A model generated the notes under the pieces. That model was not told the DNA's origin. It did no database searches and saw only the letters and a program-made list of their open reading frames with translations. DNA of 40,628 nt from an uncultured Candidatus Saccharibacteria bacterium (lineage in GTDB: Bacteria; Patescibacteriota; Saccharimonadia; Saccharimonadales; UBA4665): positions 1 through 40,628 of the forward strand of contig CAIUOC010000008.1 of NCBI GenBank assembly GCA_903900685.1, written 5' to 3'. Below, one piece after another: positions 17,779-25,497 of the stretch (positions within the stretch are counted from its first letter, which is position 1; each line of letters opens with the position of its first letter). The translations under genes and the position numbers were made by a program.

Positions 17779-18931
17779 TATTCATCTGCTCCTTAACTAA
17801 ATCTACAATAATACTTATTGTTTGATCTATATCTTCTAGAGTTGTTTCCCGGCCCATAGATATTCTAAGACTAGACCTAGCTTGATCGTCAGTAATTCCC
17901 ATAGCCTTCAATACATGAGAAGGCATATTATTGCTTGCACTACAGGCCGAACCGGCAGCAACATAAATTAATGCGTTATTTAATAATGCAATTAGCATTT
18001 CATTATCTACTCCTGGAAAACTAAGATGTATATTATTAGGTAATCTTTTATTCAAACTGCCATTTATTATTACATCTGGTAATTTAGCTGCTATATTCTT
18101 AAAAAAATGAGATTGTAGTTTAGAAAGCCTGTCTGTCTCTTCTTTTCTTATTAATTGCGTCTTGTCCAAAGCACAAGCAAGTCCTATAAAACCTGCTACA
18201 TTCTCGGTACCGCTTCTTAAATTGTTCTCTTGACCACCTCCAAGCATTAAAGGAGATAATTTGACCCTGGAACTTACAAATAAAATACCGGTTTGTTTTG
18301 GACCATAAATTTTTCCTCCATTTAAAGAAATTAAATCTACTCCGAGTTGAGAGTGATGAATATCTAAGTAATTGACCGACTGAGAAGCATCAGTATGCAG
18401 ATAAAGTGGAGTATGGTTATTCGCTAGTAATCTCTGGCTTCTTATTGCTTTTATTTTTTGAGCAATTTCTTTAATTGGCTGGATTGTACCAACTTCATTA
18501 TTAGCATGCATCACTGAAATAAGAACAGTATCTTTATCGATTAACTTCAATAAGCTTGGTAGATTAATCATACCTCTGCTATCAACCGGAGCAATTTTAT
18601 GAAGGTATTGTTTAGCCGGAAGTAATACTGAATCGTGTTCAATTGCTGAGACAATTAAATTTTTATCTGGGTTAGCTTGCATAACTCCAGATATTGCTAA
18701 GTTATTAGCTTCTGTTCCACCAGCAGTAAAAATAATTTCCGTTGGTTTTGCGCCAAGCCAAAAAGAAATCTTACCTCTCGAATCGTTCAGCTTATTTTTA
18801 ACATCAATTGCTGGATCATAATTTGCTGATGGGTTATAAAAGTTAGCTGAAAAAAATGGCATCATTGCACTAAGAACATTATTGTCCATTGGTGTGGCTG
18901 CGGCATAATCTAAATAAATAGGGTTTTTCAT
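17771..18931 (-). CDS. Cysteine desulfurase (IscS/NifS family), sulfur donor for MnmA
   Basis: This PLP enzyme takes sulfur from cysteine and holds it as a persulfide. Family marks are LDYAAATPMD (residues 7-16), FTAGGTEANNLAI (68-80), AIEHDSV, MHANNEVGTIQPI, HTDASQS with the PLP-binding aspartate and the preceding histidine, the PLP lysine K207 in LNGGKIYGPKQTG, and the catalytic C330 in AAGSACSASNN. The residue before the PLP lysine is glycine where IscS has histidine. At 386 residues the length is normal. The overlap with mnmA suggests a dedicated tRNA-thiolation role, like YrvO, and no Fe-S scaffold gene is nearby. A promoter lies at 18946-18975. Confidence 0.94.
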   Translation of the reverse strand: MKNPIYLDYAAATPMDNNVLSAMMPFFSANFYNPSANYDPAIDVKNKLNDSRGKISFWLGAKPTEIIFTAGGTEANNLAISGVMQANPDKNLIVSAIEHDSVLLPAKQYLHKIAPVDSRGMINLPSLLKLIDKDTVLISVMHANNEVGTIQPIKEIAQKIKAIRSQRLLANNHTPLYLHTDASQSVNYLDIHHSQLGVDLISLNGGKIYGPKQTGILFVSSRVKLSPLMLGGGQENNLRSGTENVAGFIGLACALDKTQLIRKEETDRLSKLQSHFFKNIAAKLPDVIINGSLNKRLPNNIHLSFPGVDNEMLIALLNNALIYVAAGSACSASNNMPSHVLKAMGITDDQARSSLRISMGRETTLEDIDQTISIIVDLVKEQMNNA

Positions 18932-18945
18932 AGTAACTTTCTAGT

Positions 18946-18975
18946 AATATACTCTTGACTATACGTTCGTGTAAA
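18946..18975 (-). promoter_or_regulatory. Promoter of cysteine desulfurase-mnmA-alaS
   Basis: TTTACA (18970-18975), an 18-base spacer and TATATT (18946-18951) lie on the minus strand in the 63-base gap after tatD. The transcript would begin about eight bases before the ATG. Confidence 0.5.
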
Positions 18976-18994
18976 AAATATTATTTATCTATAG

Positions 18995-19768
18995 TTATCT
19001 AAAATTAAATAGCGTATTGGCATTATTCGTTGTGGCTTTTGAAAATTCTTCTAAAGATTCATTTCTTAACATCGCTAAAAAGTCTGCTGTATTGATTACG
19101 TGTTTTAACTGGGCAATTGTACCCCTATAAGGAACAGGTGTCAAGAATGGTGAATCTGTTTCAAGAAGAATACTACTCAGCGGGGCCGATCTAACCACAT
19201 CAAGTTGAGTCTCATTTTTAGTGAATGTCATAATTCCATTTAATCCAATATAAAGACCTCTGTCGATAATTTTCCTTAGTTCCTTGGAATCTGCTGTAAA
19301 ACTATGAATAACGCCTCTTATACCTCTATATTCATCAAATATAGGCCAGAATTCATCAAATGCTTCTCTGACATGAAAAATAACTGGCAAGTTATGTTTT
19401 TTTGCTAGGTCGAGCTGAAACCGTAAAATGGTTTTCTGATTATCAGAGCTTGAATGATTATAATAGAAATCCAAACCACATTCACCAATTGCGACTAGTT
19501 TTTTTGATCCAATTAAGTCCGCAAATTCAGTTAGTTTATTAGGTTTATTGATGTAATCTTTTGCTTCATGTGGGTGAATACCAATTGATGAATAAATATT
19601 TTCATGCATTTTGGCAAATTCAACTGCTAATTTACTATCCTCTAAATCAGTACCAACGCAGATAGCCGATAAGACTCCAGCTTTTTTAGCGTCGTCAATT
19701 ACAGTTTCTGGATTTAGTCCATAATCTTTTGAATGAATATGACAATGGGTGTCAGTGAAACTATTCAT
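18995..19768 (-). CDS. tatD: TatD family metal-dependent deoxyribonuclease
   Basis: TatD proteins are TIM-barrel metal-dependent nucleases (3'-5' exonuclease on DNA and RNA). The metal ligands are visible: TDTHCHIHSKDY (H8, H10 region), the glutamate in AIGECGLDFYYNH (residues about 92-104), the histidine in VIFHVREAFDEF and the aspartate in ILLETDSPFLTPVPYRG. At 257 residues it has the usual length. It follows metG by five bases, an order conserved in Actinobacteria and Firmicutes, where rpfB/yabE and ksgA come next. Here the ABC transporter and accessory genes lie on the other side of metG and those partners are found 10 kb away. Confidence 0.96.
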   Translation of the reverse strand: MNSFTDTHCHIHSKDYGLNPETVIDDAKKAGVLSAICVGTDLEDSKLAVEFAKMHENIYSSIGIHPHEAKDYINKPNKLTEFADLIGSKKLVAIGECGLDFYYNHSSSDNQKTILRFQLDLAKKHNLPVIFHVREAFDEFWPIFDEYRGIRGVIHSFTADSKELRKIIDRGLYIGLNGIMTFTKNETQLDVVRSAPLSSILLETDSPFLTPVPYRGTIAQLKHVINTADFLAMLRNESLEEFSKATTNNANTLFNFR

Positions 19769-19773
19769 AATTA

Positions 19774-21240
19774 CTATTTAGTATATTTAGTCGGTAATTC
19801 TTTTTTAGGAAATAGTGTGGTTTTTAGTGGCCTAATCACACCATCCTTAAAGACGTATCTGATTTTAATTGCTGAATCTGGTAAGAATGGTTCTAGAAGA
19901 TCAGCTATTTGGATTAAACTACTTGCCTGATAAGCTAGTACTTCTCTTAAGTGGTCAGCATCATTAGTCTGAGCTATAGCCCAGGGTTTTTCTTCATCTA
20001 TATACTGGTTTAGCCCCTTAACTTGCTGAAAGACTTCATCTAGAGCTCTATCGAACTGACAATTTTCTAGGGCTTCTTGGTATGGTCCTATATCATGATC
20101 GGCCTGAGGCATTATACCGATTAATCCTTTTTGGTATTTCATTATCATAGATGCAGTTCTTTGAACTGCATTGCCAAGTTGGTTAGCAAGTTCATTATTG
20201 TATGCGTCATCTATAAGTTTCCAACTGAACTCTCCATCGTTATAGCTTGGAATATGTCTAAGCATAAAGTACCTAAAGCCATCAACTCCATACTGGTCGA
20301 TTAGTTCTTTAGGGTGTATTCCATTACCAAGACTTTTACTCATTTCTTGACCATCGACATTAATAAACCCATGAGCATAGAGTACTTTTGGTAATGGCAA
20401 TCCTAGGCTTAAAAGCATAGCTGGCCAAATAGCAGCGTGAAAACGTAGTATATCTTTTCCAATAACCTGAATATCTGGTGGCCAAAACTTTTTAAAGTCT
20501 TCATTCTCAGGGTAACCCAAAACACTTAAATAATTCATTAACGCTTCAAACCAAACATACATAACCTGATTTGGATCATCTGGAATATCAATTCCCCACT
20601 CTAGCTTGTTTTTAGGCCTAGAAACACTGATGTCAGTTAAACCATCTCTTAGCAGTGACAGAATTTCATTTTTCCGTGTACTAGGAATAATTCTAAATTC
20701 ATCCTTTTCTATAGCTTCCATTATTGGCTTTGTGTATTTTGATAACTTAAAGAAATAATTATTCTCTTCAAGGTGCTTATAGGCTTGTGGATGGTTAGGA
20801 TCGGTCCGAGCAGGATCAACCTGGCTTTCTGGTACATACTCTTCCTGTTTCATGTCGTACCAACCAGAATATTTACCTTTGTATATGTCATGTTCCAGCT
20901 TTTGCCAAATCATTGCAGCTCTTTGGGTATGACCCCTATCTGTCGTTCTTATGAATCTATCATTACTTATATTCAACGCTTTTTGTAATTGTTTGAATTC
21001 ATTTGATATTCCATCGGTGAATTCTTTAGGCGTAATTTTAAGAGCAGCGGCTTTTTGTGCCACTTTATCTCCATGCTCATCGGTTCCAGTTGAAAAAATT
21101 ACTTTCTTTCCATCCTGACGAGCAATTCGAGCAACAACATCAGCCATCAAAAATTCTAGCGCATGGCCTAAATGTGGTGATCCATTGGCGTACGGTATTG
21201 AAGTAGTTACGTAATAATTTTCAGTCTGACTTTTTTCCAT
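19774..21240 (-). CDS. metG: Methionyl-tRNA synthetase, zinc-less short form
   Basis: MetRS charges initiator and elongator tRNA-Met. The class I HIGH motif is HLGH at residues 23-26 (SIPYANGSPHLGHALEFLMADV), and KMSKS appears as EMSKS at 299-303 followed by LGNGI. STGTDEHGDKV marks the connective peptide. In that insertion (about 125-165) the CxxC zinc knuckles of many MetRSs are absent, so this is a zinc-free type. The anticodon-binding helical domain ends at residue 488. There is no C-terminal tRNA-binding (OB-fold) extension. AAAGG lies 13 bases before the ATG, and a -10 lies at 21283-21288. Confidence 0.96.
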   Translation of the reverse strand: MEKSQTENYYVTTSIPYANGSPHLGHALEFLMADVVARIARQDGKKVIFSTGTDEHGDKVAQKAAALKITPKEFTDGISNEFKQLQKALNISNDRFIRTTDRGHTQRAAMIWQKLEHDIYKGKYSGWYDMKQEEYVPESQVDPARTDPNHPQAYKHLEENNYFFKLSKYTKPIMEAIEKDEFRIIPSTRKNEILSLLRDGLTDISVSRPKNKLEWGIDIPDDPNQVMYVWFEALMNYLSVLGYPENEDFKKFWPPDIQVIGKDILRFHAAIWPAMLLSLGLPLPKVLYAHGFINVDGQEMSKSLGNGIHPKELIDQYGVDGFRYFMLRHIPSYNDGEFSWKLIDDAYNNELANQLGNAVQRTASMIMKYQKGLIGIMPQADHDIGPYQEALENCQFDRALDEVFQQVKGLNQYIDEEKPWAIAQTNDADHLREVLAYQASSLIQIADLLEPFLPDSAIKIRYVFKDGVIRPLKTTLFPKKELPTKYTK

Positions 21241-21282
21241 GAATTCAAATACCTTTTTAGATTTTATGATTTACTTTATTAG

Positions 21283-21302
21283 ATTATAGACCAACTGGTT
21301 GG
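21283..21302 (-). promoter_or_regulatory. Candidate metG-tatD promoter with an adjacent inverted repeat
   Basis: A TATAAT (21283-21288) faces metG. Directly upstream, at 21291-21302, is CCAAC-TG-GTTGG, an inverted repeat with 5-base arms that would lie between -10 and -35. The -35 position (TTTATA) is poor. The repeat could be an operator, or could be chance. Confidence 0.4.
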
Positions 21303-21325
21303 AACTATAAACTATTTAAGAGAAA

Positions 21326-22111
21326 TTAAGAGTTGGTATTAATATCTCTTAAATTAAATGTCATCATTCCAATAATCAAACAAATTAAACCGAAAGATGT
21401 CAAAACAAGAAGATCTCTAGTATTTAATACATTACCATTCGAATAGTAATGAAATAACGAGAACTTATCAGGAATTCTTAAACTTGACACTGATGAAACC
21501 ATCGATGTGATTAAATAACTTATAAATACATAAGCTGAAGAGACGCCAATAGCCAGTCCATTCTTGCCTGATATGCAACCTATTAAAAAAGCTACTAGTC
21601 CAAAATCTAGGCACAATAATAAACAATTGAGCGATATTTTTAATAGGTTTATATAGTCATAGTTATAATGAATTAGTTTTAGGCCAATTATAACCCCGAT
21701 ACATGCAGCCATTGTTACTAAGCCAATTATAACTATAGAGGCAGCTAATTTATTAAGGAGTATTCTAGTTCTACCATTTGTAAGCGATAATTGCGTCTCC
21801 ACAAGACCTTTCTTCTCTTCGCCAGTGAAAAGATTACTGAATATATAGATTGATAATACCGATAAGCCAATTGGAACTCTAAGTGCAAAAATTTGTTGAG
21901 ATATATACCCACCGACTGTATTCCAGGAAGCTTTATCTCCTATAATTTTTTGCAGCGATGTAGGTAATGAATTTAGCGAACTACTGATATTGCCATTTTT
22001 GAAAACCGGGAAGAAATACATTGTGAAAACCGCTAACAGTAAAACTCCTAAAAACCACCAAAAAATTAGCATTCTTTTTTGAAAAATAATTTTAGTAATT
22101 AAAAATCTCAT
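21326..22111 (-). CDS. ABC-2 type exporter permease
   Basis: This 261-residue protein has about six hydrophobic helices: residues 12-34, a long segment near 75-92, 105-130, 147-170, 172-197 and 232-252. The first is followed by a short outer loop, as in ABC-2/NatB-like permeases. It has no catalytic motif of its own. Its start overlaps the end of the ATPase gene by 4 bases (ATGA type), which ties the two into one transporter. Such pairs export drugs, peptides, lipids or sodium; the substrate cannot be told from sequence. Confidence 0.85.
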   Translation of the reverse strand: MRFLITKIIFQKRMLIFWWFLGVLLLAVFTMYFFPVFKNGNISSSLNSLPTSLQKIIGDKASWNTVGGYISQQIFALRVPIGLSVLSIYIFSNLFTGEEKKGLVETQLSLTNGRTRILLNKLAASIVIIGLVTMAACIGVIIGLKLIHYNYDYINLLKISLNCLLLCLDFGLVAFLIGCISGKNGLAIGVSSAYVFISYLITSMVSSVSSLRIPDKFSLFHYYSNGNVLNTRDLLVLTSFGLICLIIGMMTFNLRDINTNS

Positions 22112-23019
22112 TCAATATTCTCCTTCTGGTAAAGGTCTAGAAAAATCTCGTCAAGTTCTGGCTCAAGAATAGTGATGTCAGTTATATTTTTAGTCGATAG
22201 ATAATTCATTAATTTATTAATATCTCCCGAAAAACCCAAGCTAATTCTATTGTCGGTCTCACTAATAAAGTGAAGTCCTGGTAATGATTTATGTTGATAT
22301 TTAATTTTTTCAAGTTCTTTTTGATTGGCTGAAATAACAATCTTTTTTCGAGAAGAAGATCTAAGTTCATTAATTGATTTTAGACCGATTATGCTTCCAT
22401 TCTTTATAAATCCAACTCGATCGCAAAGCTCTTGGACTTCTGCTAAAATATGAGATGACATAAAAACAGTTCCGCCATTTTTCTTATACTGTAATAGTAG
22501 CCTAACAAAAACTTGTTGAATTAAAGGATCAAAACCCTGAGTTGGCTCATCTAAAATTAGTAGTTTTGGTTTATGCATCAGAGCTGAAATTAAACCTATC
22601 TTTTGTTTATTACCAGTAGATAATTTTCCAATTTTTGTATCTAATTTTACCTGCAGTATATTTGCTAGAGTTTCAGCATTAGCCATATAGTTACCTTTAA
22701 ATCTAGAATTGATGAACTTAAGGTATTGCTTGGCGGTTAGATCCTTATCCATTACCATTTCACTCGATAAATAACCAATTAGTGAATGAGATCTTTTAAT
22801 TTTTTGATTAGATATACCAAATATTTCAACATAGCCCTTCTTAGCTCTAAAAATATCTAGTATAACCCTAATGGTAGTAGTTTTTCCCGAACCATTAGGA
22901 CCAAGAAATCCAAAAATTTCTCCCTCACGAATTTCAAGATTTATGCCTTTAAGCACATCGTTGCTACCAAAAGACTTATATACATCCTTGATTACAATTG
23001 CGTTACTTTTTTTGTCCAT
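22108..23019 (-). CDS. ABC transporter ATP-binding protein
   Basis: The protein has Walker A GPNGSGKTTT (residues about 39-48), a Q-loop region, the signature LSTGNKQKIGL (a variant of LSGGQ seen in this exporter class), Walker B LLILDEPTQGFDP and the switch SSHILAEVQELCD. The last 80 residues form the C-terminal domain typical of CcmA/DrrA-type exporters. It has 303 residues. It is translated with the permease by a 4-base overlap. A 12-bp hairpin lies four bases before its ATG, after the RRM gene, and no Shine-Dalgarno sequence is visible there. Confidence 0.94.
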   Translation of the reverse strand: MDKKSNAIVIKDVYKSFGSNDVLKGINLEIREGEIFGFLGPNGSGKTTTIRVILDIFRAKKGYVEIFGISNQKIKRSHSLIGYLSSEMVMDKDLTAKQYLKFINSRFKGNYMANAETLANILQVKLDTKIGKLSTGNKQKIGLISALMHKPKLLILDEPTQGFDPLIQQVFVRLLLQYKKNGGTVFMSSHILAEVQELCDRVGFIKNGSIIGLKSINELRSSSRKKIVISANQKELEKIKYQHKSLPGLHFISETDNRISLGFSGDINKLMNYLSTKNITDITILEPELDEIFLDLYQKENIE

Positions 23020-23023
23020 ATAA

Positions 23024-23053
23024 ATAGCCTAGCACAAAAATGTACTAGGCTAT
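23024..23053 (-). terminator. Strong hairpin between the RRM and ABC genes
   Basis: Arms 23024-23035 and 23042-23053 pair over 12 bp (with one G-U pair if transcribed from the minus strand) around a six-base loop. On the minus strand it is followed by UUUAUAU, then the ABC ATPase ATG. It could end most RRM transcripts or control access to the ABC start codon. The U-run is imperfect, so I leave both readings open. A second inverted repeat, 8-base arms at 23065-23081, covers the RRM stop codon. Confidence 0.55.
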
Positions 23054-23074
23054 AAATTGACTTTATACTAAAAT

Positions 23075-23404
23075 TTAGTATCTTCGGTCACGGCCACCGC
23101 CGCCACCGCCGCCACCGCCGCCGTTACCACCACGGAAAGAATCTCTTGGTCGTTCTTCACGAGGTCGAGCTTCACTAACGTTAATAGCTCTTCCTAATAA
23201 ATCCTTACCATTTAATTCTTTGATTGCTTTTTGAGCTTCGTCGTCGTTTGACATTTCAACGAAACCAAAACCTTTAGATTGGCCACTATCTCGGTCTTTG
23301 ATGACATTTGCTGAAACTACAGAACCTGCAGATTCAAAAAATTCTTTTAATTCATCGTCACCGACTGAATAAGCTAAAGAGCCTATAAAGAGTTTATTTG
23401 CCAT
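23075..23404 (-). CDS. RRM-domain RNA-binding protein with glycine-rich tail
   Basis: One RRM fills residues 1-80: RNP2 KLFIGSL (residues 4-10) and RNP1 KGFGFVEM (44-51), the two motifs that contact single-stranded RNA. A charged linker (ARPREERPRDSFRG) leads to a glycine run ending in RDRRY, encoded by repeats of GGCGGCGGT. At 109 residues it resembles the cyanobacterial Rbp and plant glycine-rich RNA-binding proteins, which are often cold-induced. AGGAG at 23414-23418 sits nine bases before the ATG. The 167-base upstream region holds stem-loops, consistent with a long structured leader. It may act as an RNA chaperone; this is inferred from family knowledge. Confidence 0.93.
   Translation of the reverse strand: MANKLFIGSLAYSVGDDELKEFFESAGSVVSANVIKDRDSGQSKGFGFVEMSNDDEAQKAIKELNGKDLLGRAINVSEARPREERPRDSFRGGNGGGGGGGGGGRDRRY
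23088..23130 (-). repeat. GGN triplet tract coding for polyglycine
   Basis: A nine-base unit GGCGGCGGT is repeated about three times with partial units on both sides, making the most GC-rich point of the window. It encodes ten or more consecutive glycines in the RRM protein. Such tracts can change length by slippage in multiples of three. Confidence 0.8.
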
Positions 23405-23571
23405 TATTCTAATCTCCTATCTATAGCGCGAGAGGGAACTGGCAAACAGTTAGCTGCTCCTCGAATCACTTACTTTTAATTATCTAGAACCTAACAATTT
23501 ACGTTTAAGCAGCTTTATCTAGTTTCTAGACTATAACATAAGCAAGGCAAAAAGTGAAATCAAAAAACTTT
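23405..23571 (-). promoter_or_regulatory. Leader region of the RRM gene
   Basis: It contains a stem-loop at 23429-23463 (inner arms AACTG/CAGTT, outer arms CGAG/CTCG), a small TCTAG-AAA-CTAGA hairpin near 23515-23532 and the AGGAG ribosome site. A TATAGT about 130 bases upstream of the ATG is a possible -10 but lacks a good -35. The layout fits a structured 5' leader; the exact transcript start is not clear. Confidence 0.4.
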
Positions 23572-24297
23572 CTAGGCAAATCTTGTCACAATAAATATAA
23601 ATAAAGTTCCAAGAATGGTTAGGCCAATAATGGTTTTAGTACTTCCATCCTCATGAGCCTGAGGCAAAATATCACTTGCACCTATATACAGCAGAAACCC
23701 ACAGAAGAAGCCGAGATATATAACCAGATTAGTTGTGGAGAGGTGAAATAGCCTAGTCGAGAGAACACCAAGAACTGGAGCTATTGCATCAAGTATTAAT
23801 AGTTTTATTGCCTTACTATTCTTATTCTTGTTAGCTAACATTAAATTCACCGTATTAAGACCATCGGCAAAATCATGCCCTATAACAGCTATGGCAACTG
23901 CAATTCCTACAGTTGTATTAACCTGAAAACCAAGTCCAATTCCGACACCATCTAGGAAGCTGTGTCCTGACAGAGCGAATGCAGATAATACTCCGACCTG
24001 AGGGTGGTGATGTTGACCGTATTGCTTTTCTTCAGCATGATGCATAAGAAGTAGTTTCTCGGATATATGAAAAACCAAAAAACCAACTACTAAAGCTACC
24101 ATTGGAATTGTTGAATTTATATTATTTGCAGAAATTAACTTAAATATCTCAGGCAGTAGATCAAAAGCAACAACACCTATAATTACGCCGGCTGTGAAGC
24201 CCATGATCTTTTTGATCCATTTTTGATTTTTAAGGGCAAAAAAACCGCCACTTAGAGTAGACATAAATGTTGCTATGGATAATAGTATCGGCGTCAT
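23572..24297 (-). CDS. ZIP family divalent metal transporter
   Basis: ZIP proteins move zinc or iron into the cytoplasm. There are seven to eight hydrophobic helices over 241 residues. The metal-binding helices are recognisable: HSFLDGVGIGLGF near residues 112-124 and IGHDFADGLNTVNLM near 138-152. These replace the common HNFPEG/HEIPEG pair, with aspartate in place of glutamate. A cytoplasmic histidine-containing loop (HHAEEKQYGQHHHPQ) lies before them, as usual. I chose the ATG at 24295-24297; a TTG three bases upstream is also possible. The promoter at 24307-24335 would start transcription at or next to the start codon. Confidence 0.92.
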   Translation of the reverse strand: MTPILLSIATFMSTLSGGFFALKNQKWIKKIMGFTAGVIIGVVAFDLLPEIFKLISANNINSTIPMVALVVGFLVFHISEKLLLMHHAEEKQYGQHHHPQVGVLSAFALSGHSFLDGVGIGLGFQVNTTVGIAVAIAVIGHDFADGLNTVNLMLANKNKNSKAIKLLILDAIAPVLGVLSTRLFHLSTTNLVIYLGFFCGFLLYIGASDILPQAHEDGSTKTIIGLTILGTLFIFIVTRFA

Positions 24298-24306
24298 CAA
24301 TATACA

Positions 24307-24335
24307 CTTATACAGACGTAAAACCTTTTTTGCAA
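24307..24335 (-). promoter_or_regulatory. Promoter of the ZIP transporter, probably leaderless mRNA
   Basis: TTGCAA (24330-24335), exactly 17 bases, TATAAG (24307-24312) lie on the minus strand. The expected start at about 24299-24301 leaves zero to four bases before the start codon. Confidence 0.62.
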
Positions 24336-24352
24336 ATCTGTCGCATTAATAG

Positions 24353-24696
24353 TTATTTTTTTGCGAGTGCTGGATTCTTTTGATATAGCGAGGCTCTGAA
24401 ATATATTGTGCTAGGATCATAAGTACTCACCTGAACACTGGGAGCATCTATCCCCTCAAATATTCATTTCCTCCTTGTTTATCCAAACCTTAGAGTAGTG
24501 GTATTGCATTCGAACTAACAACGTTCGTGCCTGATATCATTTGAATTCCAAGATACTGGGCTACTGGTGTATTAACTGATGGAGTAGGAATAAGTACGCC
24601 TAGTCCAGAGGTCTGGGCTACGGAGTTTGCAACTGCCATGACAGACAGTAACATTTCTACATTACCAAAACCTTTGTTATCTAATTTTATTGCCGT
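24353..24696 (-). pseudogene. Broken copy of the neighbouring prepilin-like gene
   Basis: The minus strand encodes a shortened relative of the prepilin-like gene that lies just upstream. It has NKGFGNVEMLLSV, the signal-peptide part without a start codon. This is joined in frame to the block MAVANSVAQTSGLG...GTNVVSSN that is identical to the intact protein. A TAA (24490-24492) follows, then more decayed sequence with a frameshift, then DAPSVQVSTYDPSTIYFRASLYQK, which matches DLSSVQTFVLDPTAQYFRVFLYQH of the intact gene. It closes with LAKK and TAA at 24353. Relative to the intact gene about 238 bases are missing at 24642/24643. The middle 134 bases differ at one position only, while the C-terminal part is strongly diverged. 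Confidence 0.85.
24509..24642. repeat. 134-bp direct repeat, copy 1 (in the pseudogene)
   Basis: It aligns without gaps to 24979-25112 at an offset of 470 bases, with one mismatch (24514). The homology ends sharply on both sides: upstream the sequence becomes unrelated, and downstream it jumps to match 25351 onward, with an AC shared at the joint. Confidence 0.95.
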
Positions 24697-24722
24697 TTTT
24701 TATACTTATGGACTGATTCTAG

Positions 24723-25412
24723 CTAGCAAGCTGATAGTTTGTTGATATTAACACCGTAATCGTGTTTGAAATTGAATCCAGGAACATTGTAAGGATAATA
24801 ATTGGCGTTAACTTCAGGATTTCCAGTTGTATGTGCATCATGCTGGTAAAGGAAAACTCTGAAATATTGAGCAGTTGGATCTAGAACAAATGTTTGAACA
24901 CTGCTTAAATCTGCTCCTCGGGTCTGTACGTTGCCACCACCTGCACCTCCTATACTTGGATTAAGTATCGAAACATAGTTCGAGCTAACAACGTTCGTGC
25001 CTGATATCATTTGAATTCCAAGATACTGGGCTACTGGTGTATTAACTGATGGAGTAGGAATAAGTACGCCTAGTCCAGAGGTCTGGGCTACGGAGTTTGC
25101 AACTGCCATGACGTTTACCTGATTAACACTTGAACCACCAGTGACATTGTTTACCTGATTACCTATTGAACCACTAGCCACGCTTGGTTGCACGCAGGCA
25201 GATAAAGTTTCTGTTGCTGTTCCTAACTTATTTGGCCAAACAGTTGATAATGTAGCTATTTTTGTATAGCCTCCCGCATGGGCTTTAGTTGTCGTATTGC
25301 TATTCTGTAAGACATATAGACCAATACCAATTACAGCCCCAACAGCTACCACAGAAAGTAACATTTCCGCATTACCAAAACCTTTGTTATTTAATTTTTT
25401 TATAATTTTCAT
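24723..25412 (-). CDS. Type IV prepilin-like protein
   Basis: The N terminus has a prepilin-type leader: a lysine-rich start, then NKG|FGNAEMLLSVVAVGAVIGIGLYVL. Cleavage would fall after G11, with glutamate at mature position 5 and a hydrophobic helix of about 20 residues, as in pseudopilins and type IV pilins. The mature part is about 218 residues, Asn/Gly/Ser/Thr-rich, with cysteines at about 73 and at the C terminus (NKLSAC), a spacing that could form the pilin-type disulfide. I recognise no specific family. It has a good promoter and an AAGGA ribosome site. No pilus ATPase or prepilin peptidase is in the window, so the assembly machinery must be elsewhere. A broken copy lies 27 bases downstream. 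Confidence 0.78.
   Translation of the reverse strand: MKIIKKLNNKGFGNAEMLLSVVAVGAVIGIGLYVLQNSNTTTKAHAGGYTKIATLSTVWPNKLGTATETLSACVQPSVASGSIGNQVNNVTGGSSVNQVNVMAVANSVAQTSGLGVLIPTPSVNTPVAQYLGIQMISGTNVVSSNYVSILNPSIGGAGGGNVQTRGADLSSVQTFVLDPTAQYFRVFLYQHDAHTTGNPEVNANYYPYNVPGFNFKHDYGVNINKLSAC
24979..25112. repeat. 134-bp direct repeat, copy 2 (in the intact prepilin-like gene)
   Basis: This is the donor or recipient partner of 24509-24642, coding for the central part of the mature protein. Identity is 133 of 134 bases. Confidence 0.95.
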
Positions 25413-25446
25413 CTTGTTCCTTTTTTATTTTTATAATTATATATGG

Positions 25447-25474
25447 ATTATACTACTTTAATAAACATAATCAA
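25447..25474 (-). promoter_or_regulatory. Promoter of the prepilin-like gene
   Basis: TTGATT (25469-25474), a 16-base spacer and TATAAT (25447-25452) lie on the minus strand, about 28 bases before the predicted leader end and AAGGA site. This is one of the best promoters of the window; the broken copy downstream has none of its own. Confidence 0.68.
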
Positions 25475-25497
25475 ATTATTATAAAGCAAGAGTTATA

